Part shown: positions 50,205 through 59,800 of the stretch, in pieces
Layout of the letters: every line of letters starts with the position of its first letter
Position numbering within the stretch: position 1 is the stretch's first letter
Origin: Paenibacillus flagellatus
GTDB lineage: Bacteria; Bacillota; Bacilli; Paenibacillales; NBRC-103111
Reading direction: 5' to 3'
DNA: 64,000 bases
NCBI RefSeq assembly: GCF_003217775.1
Contig: NZ_QJVJ01000001.1
Span: 804,828 to 868,827 of the forward strand
Program-made: the position numbers and the translations under genes
Notes under the pieces: model-generated
Database searches by the model: none
What the model was told of the DNA's origin: nothing
What the model saw: the letters and a program-made list of their open reading frames with translations, nothing else

Positions 50205-51158
50205 TCAATATTCGTAGCCGTCCTTCTTCGTGTATTTGTCCACGATATACTTCGCGACGACGAGAATCGCGAACAGCAGCATGCCGATCGCCGACGCGTA
50301 GCCGTAATTGTGGCTGTCCGCGCCGAACGCCAGATTGAACATGTACAGCCCGATGACGTCGGTCGAGCCCGCGGGGCCGCCGTTCGTCAAGATGAGCACC
50401 ATCTCGAACCCTTTCAGCACGCCGAGCACGAGGAACAGCGTGCTGACGTAGATGACCGGGCTGATGAGCGGAATCGTAATCCGGAACAGACGCGTCCAAT
50501 GCGAGGCGCCTTCCATGACCGCCGACTCGTACAGCGACTCCGGAATCGAACGCATCGCGTTCATGAAGATGACGATGTAGAAGCCGACGCCGCCCCAGAT
50601 CATCGGCGGGAGCAGCGCCCACAGCGCGGTGCTCTTCTCCCCGAGCCAGTAATATTCGCCGATCTCGATGCCGAGCAGGCGGATGAGCCCGTTCAGCAAG
50701 CCGTAGCTGCCGTCGTAGATGAACGCCCACAGCAGCGTGACGACGACCGTGGCGAGCACGTTCGGGAAGAAGAACAGCACCTTGTAAATCGACGCCTCGC
50801 GATACTTCTTGTAAATGAGCAGGTAGGCGAGACATAGCGACAGCAGCACCGTCAGCGCGGGGACGGTCAGCATGAGCAGCGCGTTGTGCCCGAGCGCCCT
50901 CCAGACGAACTTGTCTTTGATCATGTAGACGAAGTTTTCGAACCCGACGAACTTCTTCTCGGATATGCCGTCCCAGCTCAAAAACGCGTAATAGACGGAC
51001 AGCAGGTTCGGATACAGCGTGAACAGCAAATATCCGGCCAGGCAAGGGCCGACGGCGAGCAGAACGAACACCCGTTTCTGCACCTTCGCCCGGGCGGTCC
51101 ATCCTCTCTTCGGCGCCGCCGGAGGCCGGGCCGTTGCAGGCGAGACGGTATCGGACAA
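50205..51158 (-). CDS. Carbohydrate ABC transporter permease, MalF type
   Basis: A 317-residue permease with six helices and the EAA loop ESAVMEGASHWTRLFRITIPLISPV. Typical opening is FVLLAVGPCLAGYLLFTLYPNLLSVYYAF. The start is TTG at 51158, seven bases after GGAGG. It forms a heterodimer with the MalG-type protein and receives sugar from the lipoprotein encoded upstream. No ATPase gene is in the cluster; a shared MsmX-type ATPase elsewhere is the usual arrangement in Bacillales. Confidence 0.9.
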   Translation of the reverse strand: MSDTVSPATARPPAAPKRGWTARAKVQKRVFVLLAVGPCLAGYLLFTLYPNLLSVYYAFLSWDGISEKKFVGFENFVYMIKDKFVWRALGHNALLMLTVPALTVLLSLCLAYLLIYKKYREASIYKVLFFFPNVLATVVVTLLWAFIYDGSYGLLNGLIRLLGIEIGEYYWLGEKSTALWALLPPMIWGGVGFYIVIFMNAMRSIPESLYESAVMEGASHWTRLFRITIPLISPVIYVSTLFLVLGVLKGFEMVLILTNGGPAGSTDVIGLYMFNLAFGADSHNYGYASAIGMLLFAILVVAKYIVDKYTKKDGYEY

Positions 51159-51271
51159 GCCGATCCCTCCTTTCCGTGTGAAAGGCGGCGGCGGGCCGGG
51201 GAAGCCCGCCTGTCTGTCGCATCCCCGGCCGCGGCCGCCGCGATCCGCTTATCGCGGGTCGAACAAGTCCG

Positions 51272-52735
51272 CTACTTCTTCTGCGCGTCAAGCCCTTCCT
51301 TGAACAGCTTCTCCAGCTCCTCGAGGAACGCGACCGGGTCCTTGTTGCCGAGCGCCACGTCGGGAAGCTGCTCCTTGTAAATTTTCGCTACTTGGGCGTG
51401 GGCCGGGTGAGGGTCCAGCACGACGTCCTTTTGCAGCGTTTCGAAGCGGGTTTTGTTTTTCTTCGTATATTCGAGCACCGAGCGCGGGGCGTCCTGCATT
51501 TGCTCGAGACGCTTCGGATCGTCGGCGAAATCTTTGCGGATCGGCAGGATGCCGGCGTTTTTGTTGTTGAACGCCTGCACGTCGTTCGTGAACAGCCACA
51601 GGTTGAATTCCTTCGCCCATTTCTTGTTCAGCTCGGGCTTGTTTTTCCAGATCATCATGCCGCCGGAGCCGGTGCCGTTCTGAATCCATTTCGTCTGCTC
51701 CGGCTTCGTGCCGAACGGAATGACCATGAAGCCCCATTTGAACCCGTCCGGTACCGAATCCTTCATCTCGTTCTGCACCCAGTCGCCCGTAAACACCATC
51801 GCCGCCTTATGCTGCAAAATTTGCATTTGCGACTGCGTGTGGGTGAGCGCCGACACCCCTTGCGGGAAAAAGCCTTTTTTGCCTAGCTCGGCGAGCCGTT
51901 TGTACGCCTCCACGTTTTCCGGCGCCATGTAGTTCGGCAACTTCTGGTTTTTGTAGTCGGAGAGCGCCTTGTCGAGCGTGCCGTTGATTTCCGCGAGCTC
52001 GAACCGCTTCAGCGCGAAGCCGTAATCGAGATAGGTGGCGTAAATGCCAGGGAACGTGAGCGGCACGATTCCTTTCGCCTTGATGTCGTCAAGCAGCTTG
52101 ACGAATTCGTCCCACGTCTGCGGGTTTTGATTCCAGCCGTTCTTCTCGAAAAACGCCTTGTCGAAAAACAACCCCGTCGCGTAGCCCCCCATCGGCAGGT
52201 CGTACGTCTTGTTGTCGAAGCGGCGCTGGTTTTTGTACGCGCCGTCGATCAGCATGTCTTTCAGCTTCTTGCCCGGAGCGTCGGGAAGCTCGCGCTCCCA
52301 CAAGTCGTCGAGCGGCTCGAATTTGCCCGCCAGGATGAGCGACGTCTTCTCGTTGTCTCCGCCCGTGAACGACGGGGAAATGATGTCGAACATGTCGTCG
52401 TCGTTGTTCGCCGCCACCTTCGTGCTGATGACGGTGTTGATCTTCGGCGAGTACGTGACGTCGAACTTGACGTTCGGGTATTTCTTCGTGAACGATTGGA
52501 TCGCATTGTCGATCCATTCCCGGCCGTAGCCGTTTTCCCAAAATCCGAATTTCAGCGTCACCTTCTCGTTTTTGGGCAGTCCGTTCTCCGGGTAAACCTC
52601 CTTTTGCCCCGCGGCGCCCGCGGGATCGGACGGTTTCGCCGTGGTACCGCTTTCATCTTTGCCGCAGCCGACCGCCGCGACGGCAAACGTCAATAGCGCC
52701 GTCGCCAGCACGGAAAACGATTTCCATCGATTCAT
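51272..52735 (-). CDS. Extracellular sugar-binding lipoprotein
   Basis: A 487-residue family 1 solute-binding protein. The signal ends in the lipobox AAVGC (Cys24). The mature domain is normal in length: VTLKFGFWENGYGREWIDNAIQSFTKKYPNVKFDVTYSP, WDEFVKLLDDIKAKGIVPLTFPG, NGTGSGGMMIWKNKPELNKKWAKEFN. GGAGGG stands before the ATG. As first gene of the operon led by the IclR-type regulator, it defines the inducer, probably a sugar or uronic acid derivative, but the sequence does not name it. Confidence 0.92.
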   Translation of the reverse strand: MNRWKSFSVLATALLTFAVAAVGCGKDESGTTAKPSDPAGAAGQKEVYPENGLPKNEKVTLKFGFWENGYGREWIDNAIQSFTKKYPNVKFDVTYSPKINTVISTKVAANNDDDMFDIISPSFTGGDNEKTSLILAGKFEPLDDLWERELPDAPGKKLKDMLIDGAYKNQRRFDNKTYDLPMGGYATGLFFDKAFFEKNGWNQNPQTWDEFVKLLDDIKAKGIVPLTFPGIYATYLDYGFALKRFELAEINGTLDKALSDYKNQKLPNYMAPENVEAYKRLAELGKKGFFPQGVSALTHTQSQMQILQHKAAMVFTGDWVQNEMKDSVPDGFKWGFMVIPFGTKPEQTKWIQNGTGSGGMMIWKNKPELNKKWAKEFNLWLFTNDVQAFNNKNAGILPIRKDFADDPKRLEQMQDAPRSVLEYTKKNKTRFETLQKDVVLDPHPAHAQVAKIYKEQLPDVALGNKDPVAFLEELEKLFKEGLDAQKK

Positions 52736-52955
52736 TCGCGACCCTCCATATGGTTGAAGATGCGGGACCGCAGCGGATCGGGAGACGGACTGAGACGGGC
52801 TTGCTTGAAGCGTCCCCTGCTTCCCGCTCTCATCGTAACCCGATCCAGAAATTATTTCAAGACTGTTTTTACAAGGTTGTGAATTTTATTTTTATACATG
52901 AAATCAACGAATGAATTTAGATCCTAAATCGTTATCGCCGTTAATCGTCCATGAA

Positions 52956-53000
52956 ACAAAAAGAGCCGGAGAGACGCTCCCCGCGTCCGTCCGGTCGGCA
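52956..53000 (-). terminator. Possible terminator of the IclR gene
   Basis: Minus strand CCGGA ... TCCGG with an inner GGGGAG/TCTCC pairing, followed by CTCTTTTTG. The rest of 52736-52955 is AT-rich and should hold the operon promoter, but I could not fix its hexamers. Confidence 0.45.
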
Positions 53001-53001
53001 T

Positions 53002-53772
53002 TCAATTTTGGCAGTACACTTTGTAGCTGAGCTCGCGGCATCCTTGCCGGATCCATTCCTTCGCCCGCGCCCATAGGTCCTCCGAAATGCGGATCGTCGG
53101 GATCGAGACGCTCATCGAAGCGACGATGACGCCTTCCGGATCGTAGATCGGTCCGGCGATGCAGTGCACGTCCCCTACCGTTTCTCCGAGGTTGTAGGCG
53201 ACACCTTCCTTGCGGGCCGCGTCGACCTGCTTCACCAACTCGTCCACCGTGGCGATCGTGCGCGGAGTAAGGGACTTGAGCGGCTCGCTTTCGTACAGGT
53301 CGCGGATTTCCTGCTCCGAGCAGTTGCCGAGCAATATTTTGCCGGACGCGCTGGCGTACAGGGGAAGCGTTTTCGTAAACTGACTCGTAAACCGGAGAGG
53401 CGCGGCGACGAGCTTCTCGGCGATATAGATCAGCTGGCTGCCTCCGCGGATGCCGAGGAAGACGGCCTCGTTCACATCGTCCACGATCCGCTCGGCCACC
53501 CGGTAAAACTCCGAAATGAGGCTCGTGTTGCGCATGTAGCGGGTGCGGATTTCGAATATTTTGTACCCCATCCGGAACTGCTTGCCGGACCGGTCCGTCT
53601 CCAAATAGCCGCGTTCGAGCATGTTCTGTACGAGCATGTAGGCGCTGCTCGCCGGCATTTGCAGCTTCGTCGCGATATCCGTCACGCTGTACGATTCCTG
53701 CTCCCCGGTGAACAGCTCCAAAATGTCGAATACGCGATCCGCCGACTTCACTTTGTGCGCTTGTTTTTCCAA
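53002..53772 (-). CDS. IclR-family transcriptional regulator
   Basis: A 256-residue IclR protein: N-terminal winged helix (VKSADRVFDILELF, VTDIATKLQMPASSAYMLVQNMLERGYLE) and C-terminal ligand domain (LPLYASASGKILLGNCSEQE, AIAGPIYDPEGVIVASMSVS-type end). Start is uncertain: a TTG at 53772 has AAAGG ten bases upstream, while the TTG at 53781 is too near it. It stands directly above the ABC uptake and catabolic operon on the same strand and is the probable local regulator. Confidence 0.88.
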   Translation of the reverse strand: MEKQAHKVKSADRVFDILELFTGEQESYSVTDIATKLQMPASSAYMLVQNMLERGYLETDRSGKQFRMGYKIFEIRTRYMRNTSLISEFYRVAERIVDDVNEAVFLGIRGGSQLIYIAEKLVAAPLRFTSQFTKTLPLYASASGKILLGNCSEQEIRDLYESEPLKSLTPRTIATVDELVKQVDAARKEGVAYNLGETVGDVHCIAGPIYDPEGVIVASMSVSIPTIRISEDLWARAKEWIRQGCRELSYKVYCQN

Positions 53773-53895
53773 CGGCTCCAAACCTTTCGCAAAAAGATTT
53801 TCACAGATATGAATTCAGTCTATTCCACCCGGACGGGAAAATGCAAGCGAAAGTTGGGGCGAAGAGACGGAGCGGCCGGACGCCGGTTAAGGCTC

Positions 53896-54027
53896 TTACA
53901 AGTAATCGCTCCGCGGTTCCCAAGGTGTAAACGTCGTCGTCAGCCCGTACCGTGCGCCCGTCTCGGCGGAGCGGTAGGCGCCGAACAAAATTTCGTGCAC
54001 ATGAAGCTGCTGCCAGGCGGACTGAAC
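53896..54027 (-). pseudogene. 3' remnant of a Gfo/Idh/MocA-family oxidoreductase gene
   Basis: The last 43 residues of a short frame match the C-terminal end of Gfo/Idh/MocA dehydrogenases: LHVHEILFGAYRSAETG, then LTTTFTPW and the stop. Family members have 330-400 residues; upstream of residue V46 of this frame nothing matches, and no start with a ribosome binding site exists. It is a decayed catabolic gene next to the IclR gene. The remaining part of 53782-54233 is the promoter regions of the flanking genes and shows nothing else. Confidence 0.55.
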
Positions 54028-54233
54028 GGTTAGACGTGTGGCGCTGCGTTGCTGTTCATCTTGTAGCCGATCGGATACGATTGGGGTTGCCGGGACATGA
54101 GCGACTCGAGCTTTGGGAAAAGCGGTACAATGACGCCGAGGCCGAAAGGAAATCGATGCCATTTCGCCGAATAAGGGAATGCCGGCCGCCGAGGGCGCCG
54201 GCTATCAGTTACTTAGCGGCAGGAGGAGAGCCC

Positions 54234-54944
54234 ATGCCCGACCGTTCCGACCCGTCCATCCCGTCCCGTTTCCCGCATTACGATTCGTTGAGGCGATACT
54301 GCCGCATGCTGGCGGGCACTCCGTGGGACGGGGAAGATTTGCTGCACGACACCGTGCTGAAAGTGCTGAAGGCGGTCCCTTCCGAACGGCAGCGCGATCA
54401 ATTGCCGCTCTCGTATTGGTTTCGGGTCGCGACCCGCACGCGGATCGATGCTTGCCGCAAGCGGAGGCTCGCCGTCGAGCCTTACGAGGACGAGCGCATG
54501 CCGGCGACGACGGGACCGGCGACGACGGCTGCGATCGATATCGCCGAAGCTATAGAACGGCTCGTCTATATGCTGCCGCCCAAGCAGGCGGCCATCCTGC
54601 TTCTCGTCGACGCGTTCCGCTTCACGACCCGGGAAACCGCCGAGCTGCTGGAACATACGAGCGACGGGGCGGTCAAGACGGCGCTCCGCCGCGCCAGGGC
54701 GAAAATCGCCGACTTCGCGGGACGCGAGACGGCTGCATCGGACCGGCGCCTGCCGGATGCGAAACGATGGATCGATCGGTTCACCGATGCGTTCCGGCGC
54801 GACGATCCGCTTGCCGTCGTTCGCGCCTATCGGGCGCTGACGGATGCCGGAATCCGCGTGGAGCGAAGGGTCGTAGCGAACCGGATCAGCTTTGCGTTCA
54901 CCGATCCGGAAGGCTATTGCATCCTGCTGTCGATGAATTCCTGA
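54234..54944 (+). CDS. Sigma-70-family RNA polymerase factor, ECF-like
   Basis: A 236-residue sigma factor. Region 2 is DSLRRYCRMLAGTPWDGEDLLHDTVLKVLKAV with LSYWFRVATRTRIDACRKRRL, and region 4 is EAIERLVYMLPPKQAAILLLVDAFRFTTRETAELLEHTSDGAVKTALRRARAKI. Beyond region 4 an extra 60 residues (RRDDPLAVVRAYRALTDAG) recall a shortened SnoaL-like tail as in SigJ/ECF41-like factors. AGGAGG precedes the ATG at 54234. The frame is open further up but not coding-like. No anti-sigma gene is adjacent; three VOC genes follow. Confidence 0.85.
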   Translation: MPDRSDPSIPSRFPHYDSLRRYCRMLAGTPWDGEDLLHDTVLKVLKAVPSERQRDQLPLSYWFRVATRTRIDACRKRRLAVEPYEDERMPATTGPATTAAIDIAEAIERLVYMLPPKQAAILLLVDAFRFTTRETAELLEHTSDGAVKTALRRARAKIADFAGRETAASDRRLPDAKRWIDRFTDAFRRDDPLAVVRAYRALTDAGIRVERRVVANRISFAFTDPEGYCILLSMNS

Positions 54945-55033
54945 TTTTTTTTTCGAACGATGTTTCTTTTCGCGCATGCGATTCGTTTATCATACGCAAC
55001 CATTCATTCCGAAGGGAGGTCGTGATCGAGCCG

Positions 55034-55480
55034 ATGGGAGAGAAGGACAATCCGCTGCGGCTGAGCGGCTGGGTTCAGTTTTATCATCATGTCCGGGACG
55101 TCGATCGGGCGAAACGGTGGTATGCCGACGTAATCGGCATGGAGCCGAGCCACGAGGCGGAGCATGGAGGCGTGAAGCTCGCGTTTTTGCGCATAAGCGA
55201 TTCCCGCCCGAACGTGGAGTTCGCGTTGGTCCAATCCGACAAGGAGAACCCGAAAACGCATGCCGTCCTCGACTTCCGCGTGGACGACCTGGAAGCGGCG
55301 AGAGCGCGGATCGCGGCGAAAGGCGTGGAAGTCAGCGATATTCGCCGGGTGACGGAGACGCGGCGCGACGTCGAGCTGATCGATCCGGACGGCGTTCCCG
55401 TTCTGCTGCACGAACGGGTGGAGGTCGGCGCGGCGGAAGCCAAGCCTCGCCCGGCTGACAAGGAGCGGGAGCCGGTATGA
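55034..55480 (+). CDS. VOC-family protein 1 of 3
   Basis: A 148-residue single VOC module: LSGWVQFYHHVRDVDRAKRWYADVIGMEP ... RRDVELIDPDGVPVLLHERVEVG. The ATG at 55034 is 14 bases after GGGAGG; GTG at 55022 is closer but only two bases from it, so the start is uncertain. It is about 90 bases downstream of the sigma factor gene. Substrate unknown. Confidence 0.78.
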   Translation: MGEKDNPLRLSGWVQFYHHVRDVDRAKRWYADVIGMEPSHEAEHGGVKLAFLRISDSRPNVEFALVQSDKENPKTHAVLDFRVDDLEAARARIAAKGVEVSDIRRVTETRRDVELIDPDGVPVLLHERVEVGAAEAKPRPADKEREPV

Positions 55481-55872
55481 GGAACACGCCGATATTGGAG
55501 ACGATCTTCTGGCAGCATGTCCGCTCGCCGGACCGAGCCTTGGACTGGTATACCGGGGTGCTCGGCTTGCGCGATACCGGCAGGCGCATCGGCGACGGCA
55601 CGCCCGTGCTGGAAGTTCCCGGCCAAGGCGCCATGGCGGTCGCCCTGACGGTTACCGGCCTCGAAAACCCGAAGACGCACGGCATTCTGGATTTGCGGAC
55701 GTCCGATATAGACGAGGCCCACCGGGTATTAACCTCGCGCGGGGAAAACGTTACGCCGATCGACAATATATTCGATAATTACTACGAATTTCACGTCACC
55801 GATCCGGAAGGCCATATGATCAAAATACATAGCTTCGCCGATACGGGAAGCCTCGGAGGGCATCGTCGATGA
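55477..55872 (+). CDS. VOC-family protein 2 of 3
   Basis: A 131-residue VOC protein beginning LETIFWQHVRSPDRALDWYTGVLGLRD and ending YYEFHVTDPEGHMIKIHSFAD. It starts in the stop of the first VOC gene (ATGA at 55477-55480). The end block keeps the metal-binding glutamate seen in dioxygenase-like members only in part. Probable partner of the two neighbours. Confidence 0.8.
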   Translation: MRNTPILETIFWQHVRSPDRALDWYTGVLGLRDTGRRIGDGTPVLEVPGQGAMAVALTVTGLENPKTHGILDLRTSDIDEAHRVLTSRGENVTPIDNIFDNYYEFHVTDPEGHMIKIHSFADTGSLGGHRR

Positions 55873-56255
55873 CCAACCCTTTATTGAACCGCGTAGACAC
55901 CATCTTCGTGCACGTGACCGACTTGGAGCGGTCGATCCGCTGGTACAGCGAATTGCTCGGCTTGGACGTGCGGGAAGGCCCCCATGCCGGTCCCATCTAT
56001 ACGCTGGACATGGGGCCAGGACGACCGGGACTGACGCTCGACAATCACGGTCTGGACGACGACTACCAATTCGTCCCTTCCAACCAGCCCTTGTTCAATT
56101 TGACCGCAACCGACATCGAGGCCGCCTATGAACGGGTGAAGTCGCACGGCGCCGAAATCGTGTCCGGCATCGTCCGGTTCCCCGATTTGTCGGAGTTTAC
56201 GTTCAAAGACTTGGACGGCAACATCATCATGGTGTGCCAAATGCACGGGGCGTAA
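55869..56255 (+). CDS. VOC-family protein 3 of 3
   Basis: A 128-residue VOC protein: LLNRVDTIFVHVTDLERSIRWYSELLGLDVRE ... FTFKDLDGNIIMVCQMHGA. Coupled to the second gene by a four-base ATGA overlap (55869-55872). Together the three modules look like a set that arose by duplication and kept separate reading frames. A long hairpin closes the operon. Confidence 0.82.
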   Translation: MTNPLLNRVDTIFVHVTDLERSIRWYSELLGLDVREGPHAGPIYTLDMGPGRPGLTLDNHGLDDDYQFVPSNQPLFNLTATDIEAAYERVKSHGAEIVSGIVRFPDLSEFTFKDLDGNIIMVCQMHGA

Positions 56256-56256
56256 C

Positions 56257-56303
56257 CCGACAAGATGACCGTCCGGCGAATGCCGCGACGGTCATCTTGT
56301 CGG
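56257..56303. terminator. 17-bp perfect inverted repeat between convergent genes
   Basis: CCGACAAGATGACCGTC is repeated as its exact complement after a 13-base centre. It begins one base after the third VOC stop and ends 20 bases before the stop of the convergent DUF2663-like gene. No T run follows on either side, yet the stem is very stable; a bidirectional terminator is the simplest reading. Confidence 0.6.
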
Positions 56304-56323
56304 AAGCGCCGGAGCGTGCCGTT

Positions 56324-56779
56324 TTATTTGATGTACCGGATGTTGATATCTTTCGCCGACTTCAGCTTTTCCGCCAGCGCGTCCTTCAGCTTGGAATCGT
56401 CGTTGATTTTCCAGGTGGCCGACAGCCTGCGCGTCACTTCCTCCCGCAAATTTTCGTACTTGTCCTTCTGCTTCTTGTGCTGCTTCGACAGCGAGCCCGC
56501 GTAGATGAAGGTGGAGATGCCGACCAGGACGAACAGAACCGAGGCCTTGCTTTGGGCGAAATAGTCGAGCACGTCCATCATATTGCCCCCCGCATCGCTT
56601 TGCAGCTTGAACAGCCATAACGCGATCGTCGCCGTCACGCACGCGTTGACGATCGTCACGTACACGAGCCTCGCTTTGTAATACCGCTCCTTCTCCTTGC
56701 GGGCGATCAGCTCCTTCAGCATCCGCTTCGTATCCTCGGCGACGGCCATTCGGTCGATCCATTGGATCGTCTCGTCCAT
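56324..56779 (-). CDS. Two-helix membrane protein, DUF2663 (YpbF)-like
   Basis: A 151-residue protein: a charged N-terminal helix (VAEDTKRMLKELIARKEKERYYKARL), a first membrane segment VYVTIVNACVTATIALWLF, a second VLFVLVGISTFIYAGSL, then a lysine-rich coiled-coil tail. The layout and the ..RLVYVT/LSKQHKKQKDKYENLREEV pattern recall the DUF2663/YpbF family of Bacillales, function unknown. The upstream sequence has the kinase terminator, so it is a separate unit. Confidence 0.6.
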   Translation of the reverse strand: MDETIQWIDRMAVAEDTKRMLKELIARKEKERYYKARLVYVTIVNACVTATIALWLFKLQSDAGGNMMDVLDYFAQSKASVLFVLVGISTFIYAGSLSKQHKKQKDKYENLREEVTRRLSATWKINDDSKLKDALAEKLKSAKDINIRYIK

Positions 56780-56846
56780 ACGAGCACCCCCTCCTTCGAT
56801 ATGTATGAGCTTGACCGGCTTTTCTTGCCGCCCGCCGCCGAAGAAA

Positions 56847-56885
56847 CAAAAAAAGAGCCGGGGTACCGAAAGGGTACCCCGGCTT
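56847..56885 (-). terminator. Rho-independent terminator of the hybrid kinase gene
   Basis: Minus strand AGCCGGGGTACC and GGTACCCCGGCT form a perfect 12-bp stem, followed by CTTTTTTT. Confidence 0.92.
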
Positions 56886-56895
56886 CGTTAGCCGT

Positions 56896-59800
56896 TTACG
56901 ATCCGCGCTTTCTCACTTGGAAAGAAACGGTAGCGCCTTCGCCGGCAGCGCTCGCAATGTCCAGTCCCCTGCCAAAGATTTGGCGGAGACGGCGGTTCGT
57001 GTTCCGCAGCCCGATCCCGACGGACGGGTCGGGCGAATCGTTCGACAACCGGCGCAAAACGTCCTCGGCAAAGCCGACCCCGTCGTCCGACACCCGAATC
57101 TCGACGCAGTCGCCGCGATCTTCCGCGCGAATGTGCACGGTTCCGCCCCGACTCCGCTTCATAACGCCGTGGCGCACGCCGTTCTCCACCAAAGTCTGGA
57201 TCGAGAGGGGAGGGACCGGGGTCGACAGCAGCCCCTCGGGAACGTCCCATTGTACGCGAAGCCGCTCGTTGAAGCGCGCTTGCTCGATGAACAAATAAGC
57301 GCGAACCAGCTCCAATTCCCGCTCCAGCGGCACCAAGCGCTCGAAGTTGCGGAAGTCGAAGCTCGCCCTCAAGTATTTGCCGAAGACGGAAAGCAGGGAT
57401 TGCATCCGGGGCGCATCCAGCTCGCTCAAAGCGGCAATCGAATTGAGCGTATTGAACAGAAAATGCGGCTGCACCTGCGCTTGCAAAAAGGCCGCCTCCA
57501 GACGCATCCGTTCCGCGGTCGTCCGCTTCAGCTCGGTCAGCGCCCGCACCCGGTGACGCAGCTCCAATCCGTCCGCCGGCTTGGTCATGTAGTCGTTGGC
57601 CCCGGACTGGAAGCCGGCCGCGATATCTTCGGGCCGACTTCGGGCCGTCAGCAGTAGCACCGGCAACTCGGACATCGCGAATCGCCGTCGGATCATGCGG
57701 GTCAGCTCGTAGCCGGACATGCGGGGCATCATGACGTCCGTCACGACCAGATCCCACTCTTCTTCGTCGATCCGCTTGAGCGCCTCCTGCGCCGAATGGA
57801 CGGCCGATACCCGGTAGCGGTGCCGGGGCAGCGTCTCTTTCAAAATGTGAAGGTTGACCGGGTCGTCGTCCACGATAAGCACGTTCGGCTTTTCCGCGTC
57901 CGCATCGACTGCCGAGTCCGCCCACGAAACACCCGGCTCTTGCTCCACCGCCGTTTGCCGCCGGGACAGCTCGCCCGGCTCCGCCGCATCGGATGGCGGA
58001 CTCGCCGTCTCGCCTATTCCCTGCGCGATCGGCAACGTTAGCCGGAAGACGGACCCTTGGCCGAGTTCCGAATCCGCCTCCAGCGTCCCTCCGTGCAGTT
58101 CGGCAAGCTGCCGGCTGATACGGAGCCCGAGGCCAAGCCCGCCGCCCATAGCCGTCAGGCTGGAATCCGCCTGCTCGTACGGCAGGAACATCCGCTGCAG
58201 CATATCCCGGGCGATCCCGACCCCGGTATCCTCCACTTCCAGCACGGCCCATTCTCCGCGAACGAACCCCCTAATGGCGATATGGCCCTCAACCGTGAAC
58301 TTGACCGCATTATGGAGCAGATTGAATACCATTTGCACCATCCGGTTTTCGTCGGCCATGACCGGGGGGAACGTTTCGGAAATTTCGTTGCGCAGCTCGA
58401 TCGATTTCCCTTCCATCGTAAACCTTACCATATCGATGACGCCGTCTACGGCGGCTTGTACATGAACGGCGTGCGGGTGCAGCCGCACCCCGCCGCTCTG
58501 AAGCCGTTCCAGATCCAAGAGATCGTTCAGCAGCAAGGACATGCGCTTGCCGACCGTCACCAGCAGCTTCAACCGTTCCTTGGCGTCGGGGGATAGCCGT
58601 TCCTGCTCCAGCACGCTGCGCGCCATGTTGATCATCCCGTGCAGCGGATTCCGAAGCTCGTGGGACGTGTTGGCGAGAAAATCGTCCTTCTGCTTGTCCG
58701 CTTTTTTCAATTCGGCGGCCAGACGCTCCGTCTGCTGCAAATTGCGAAAATACATGCGGAACCAATAGCAGGAAAAGGCGACGAAAGCCACGATAAAATC
58801 GACCGGATAATAGTGCACGGATCGGAACGCGCCGCTGAACTGCGTCGAAATGCCCGCCATCAGGTTGACGGTCAAGCTGACGAAGGCGAGCCATAAATAG
58901 ACCGCGTCGCGGTCCAGCCGCAGCGTGGCGCGCAGCAGCAGCGCCGGCGCATAGAGGAAGCCGGCGAGAAGCAGCGGGATCGTGTACAGGTCCACCCACG
59001 CTACACCGGTCGTGGGCATGAGCGCGACCGCGATCGTCAAACCCAGCACGGCGACGCCGTAGTAGCGATGCCAAGGTCTCTTCTGCAGCGCGGGGTACAG
59101 CTGCTTCATGAACAGGAGCAGCAAAGCCGTCGCCCACAAATAGCTTAACGTATAGAGCCGGAAGCTGATCCCGTACGGCACGTTCAGCCAAGCGACCAGC
59201 AGCTTGTCGTCCGAGACGAGCACGGTCAGACTGACGCAGACCATCATCAGCACGAACGTGAATAGCGCCCGCTGCCGGACGCCCATCAAGAACAGGACGG
59301 CCGCGTACAGCATATGAATCGTCAGGAAGACGCACACCAGAAGCTGCATCGCAGCCGAGAACAGCTTATGGCTCTTGACGACCGCTTCGGTTCCGAATGC
59401 GATCGATTGGAGCAGACCGCCGTTCACCGGATTGACGAAATTGGCGACATGAATCACAATGTCCACTTCCGAGCGGTCCGTCGTGAAGGCAACCGCATAC
59501 GGCGTCTCGGAAGCGGAGGTGTCGTCCGCCGTCTTCCCGGGCAAGCCGCCCGCCCCCAGCTTGACGCCGTCCACGTACAGCTCGGAGGCCGCCATCGCGG
59601 GCGGCATCGCGATGGCGAACCGCTTCTCGCCCAAGGAATCGCCCAGCACAATGCGCAGCCGGTAGCTCCCGTAGCCGGTCACCCGATCCGGATCGGCGAA
59701 ATGGCCTTTCCACGAGCCCGGCAAAACGGCGAAAACGTCGTCCGTCCGCGACGTTTCGTCACCCGGCCTCATCAGGAAGCGCTCGGGATAAAACCTCCAC

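Noticed and set aside
53952..54233. Longer form of the sigma factor starting at 53952.
   Set aside because: The extra 94 residues overlap the remnant of the Gfo/Idh gene on the other strand and lack coding character; the ATG at 54234 has a strong ribosome binding site.
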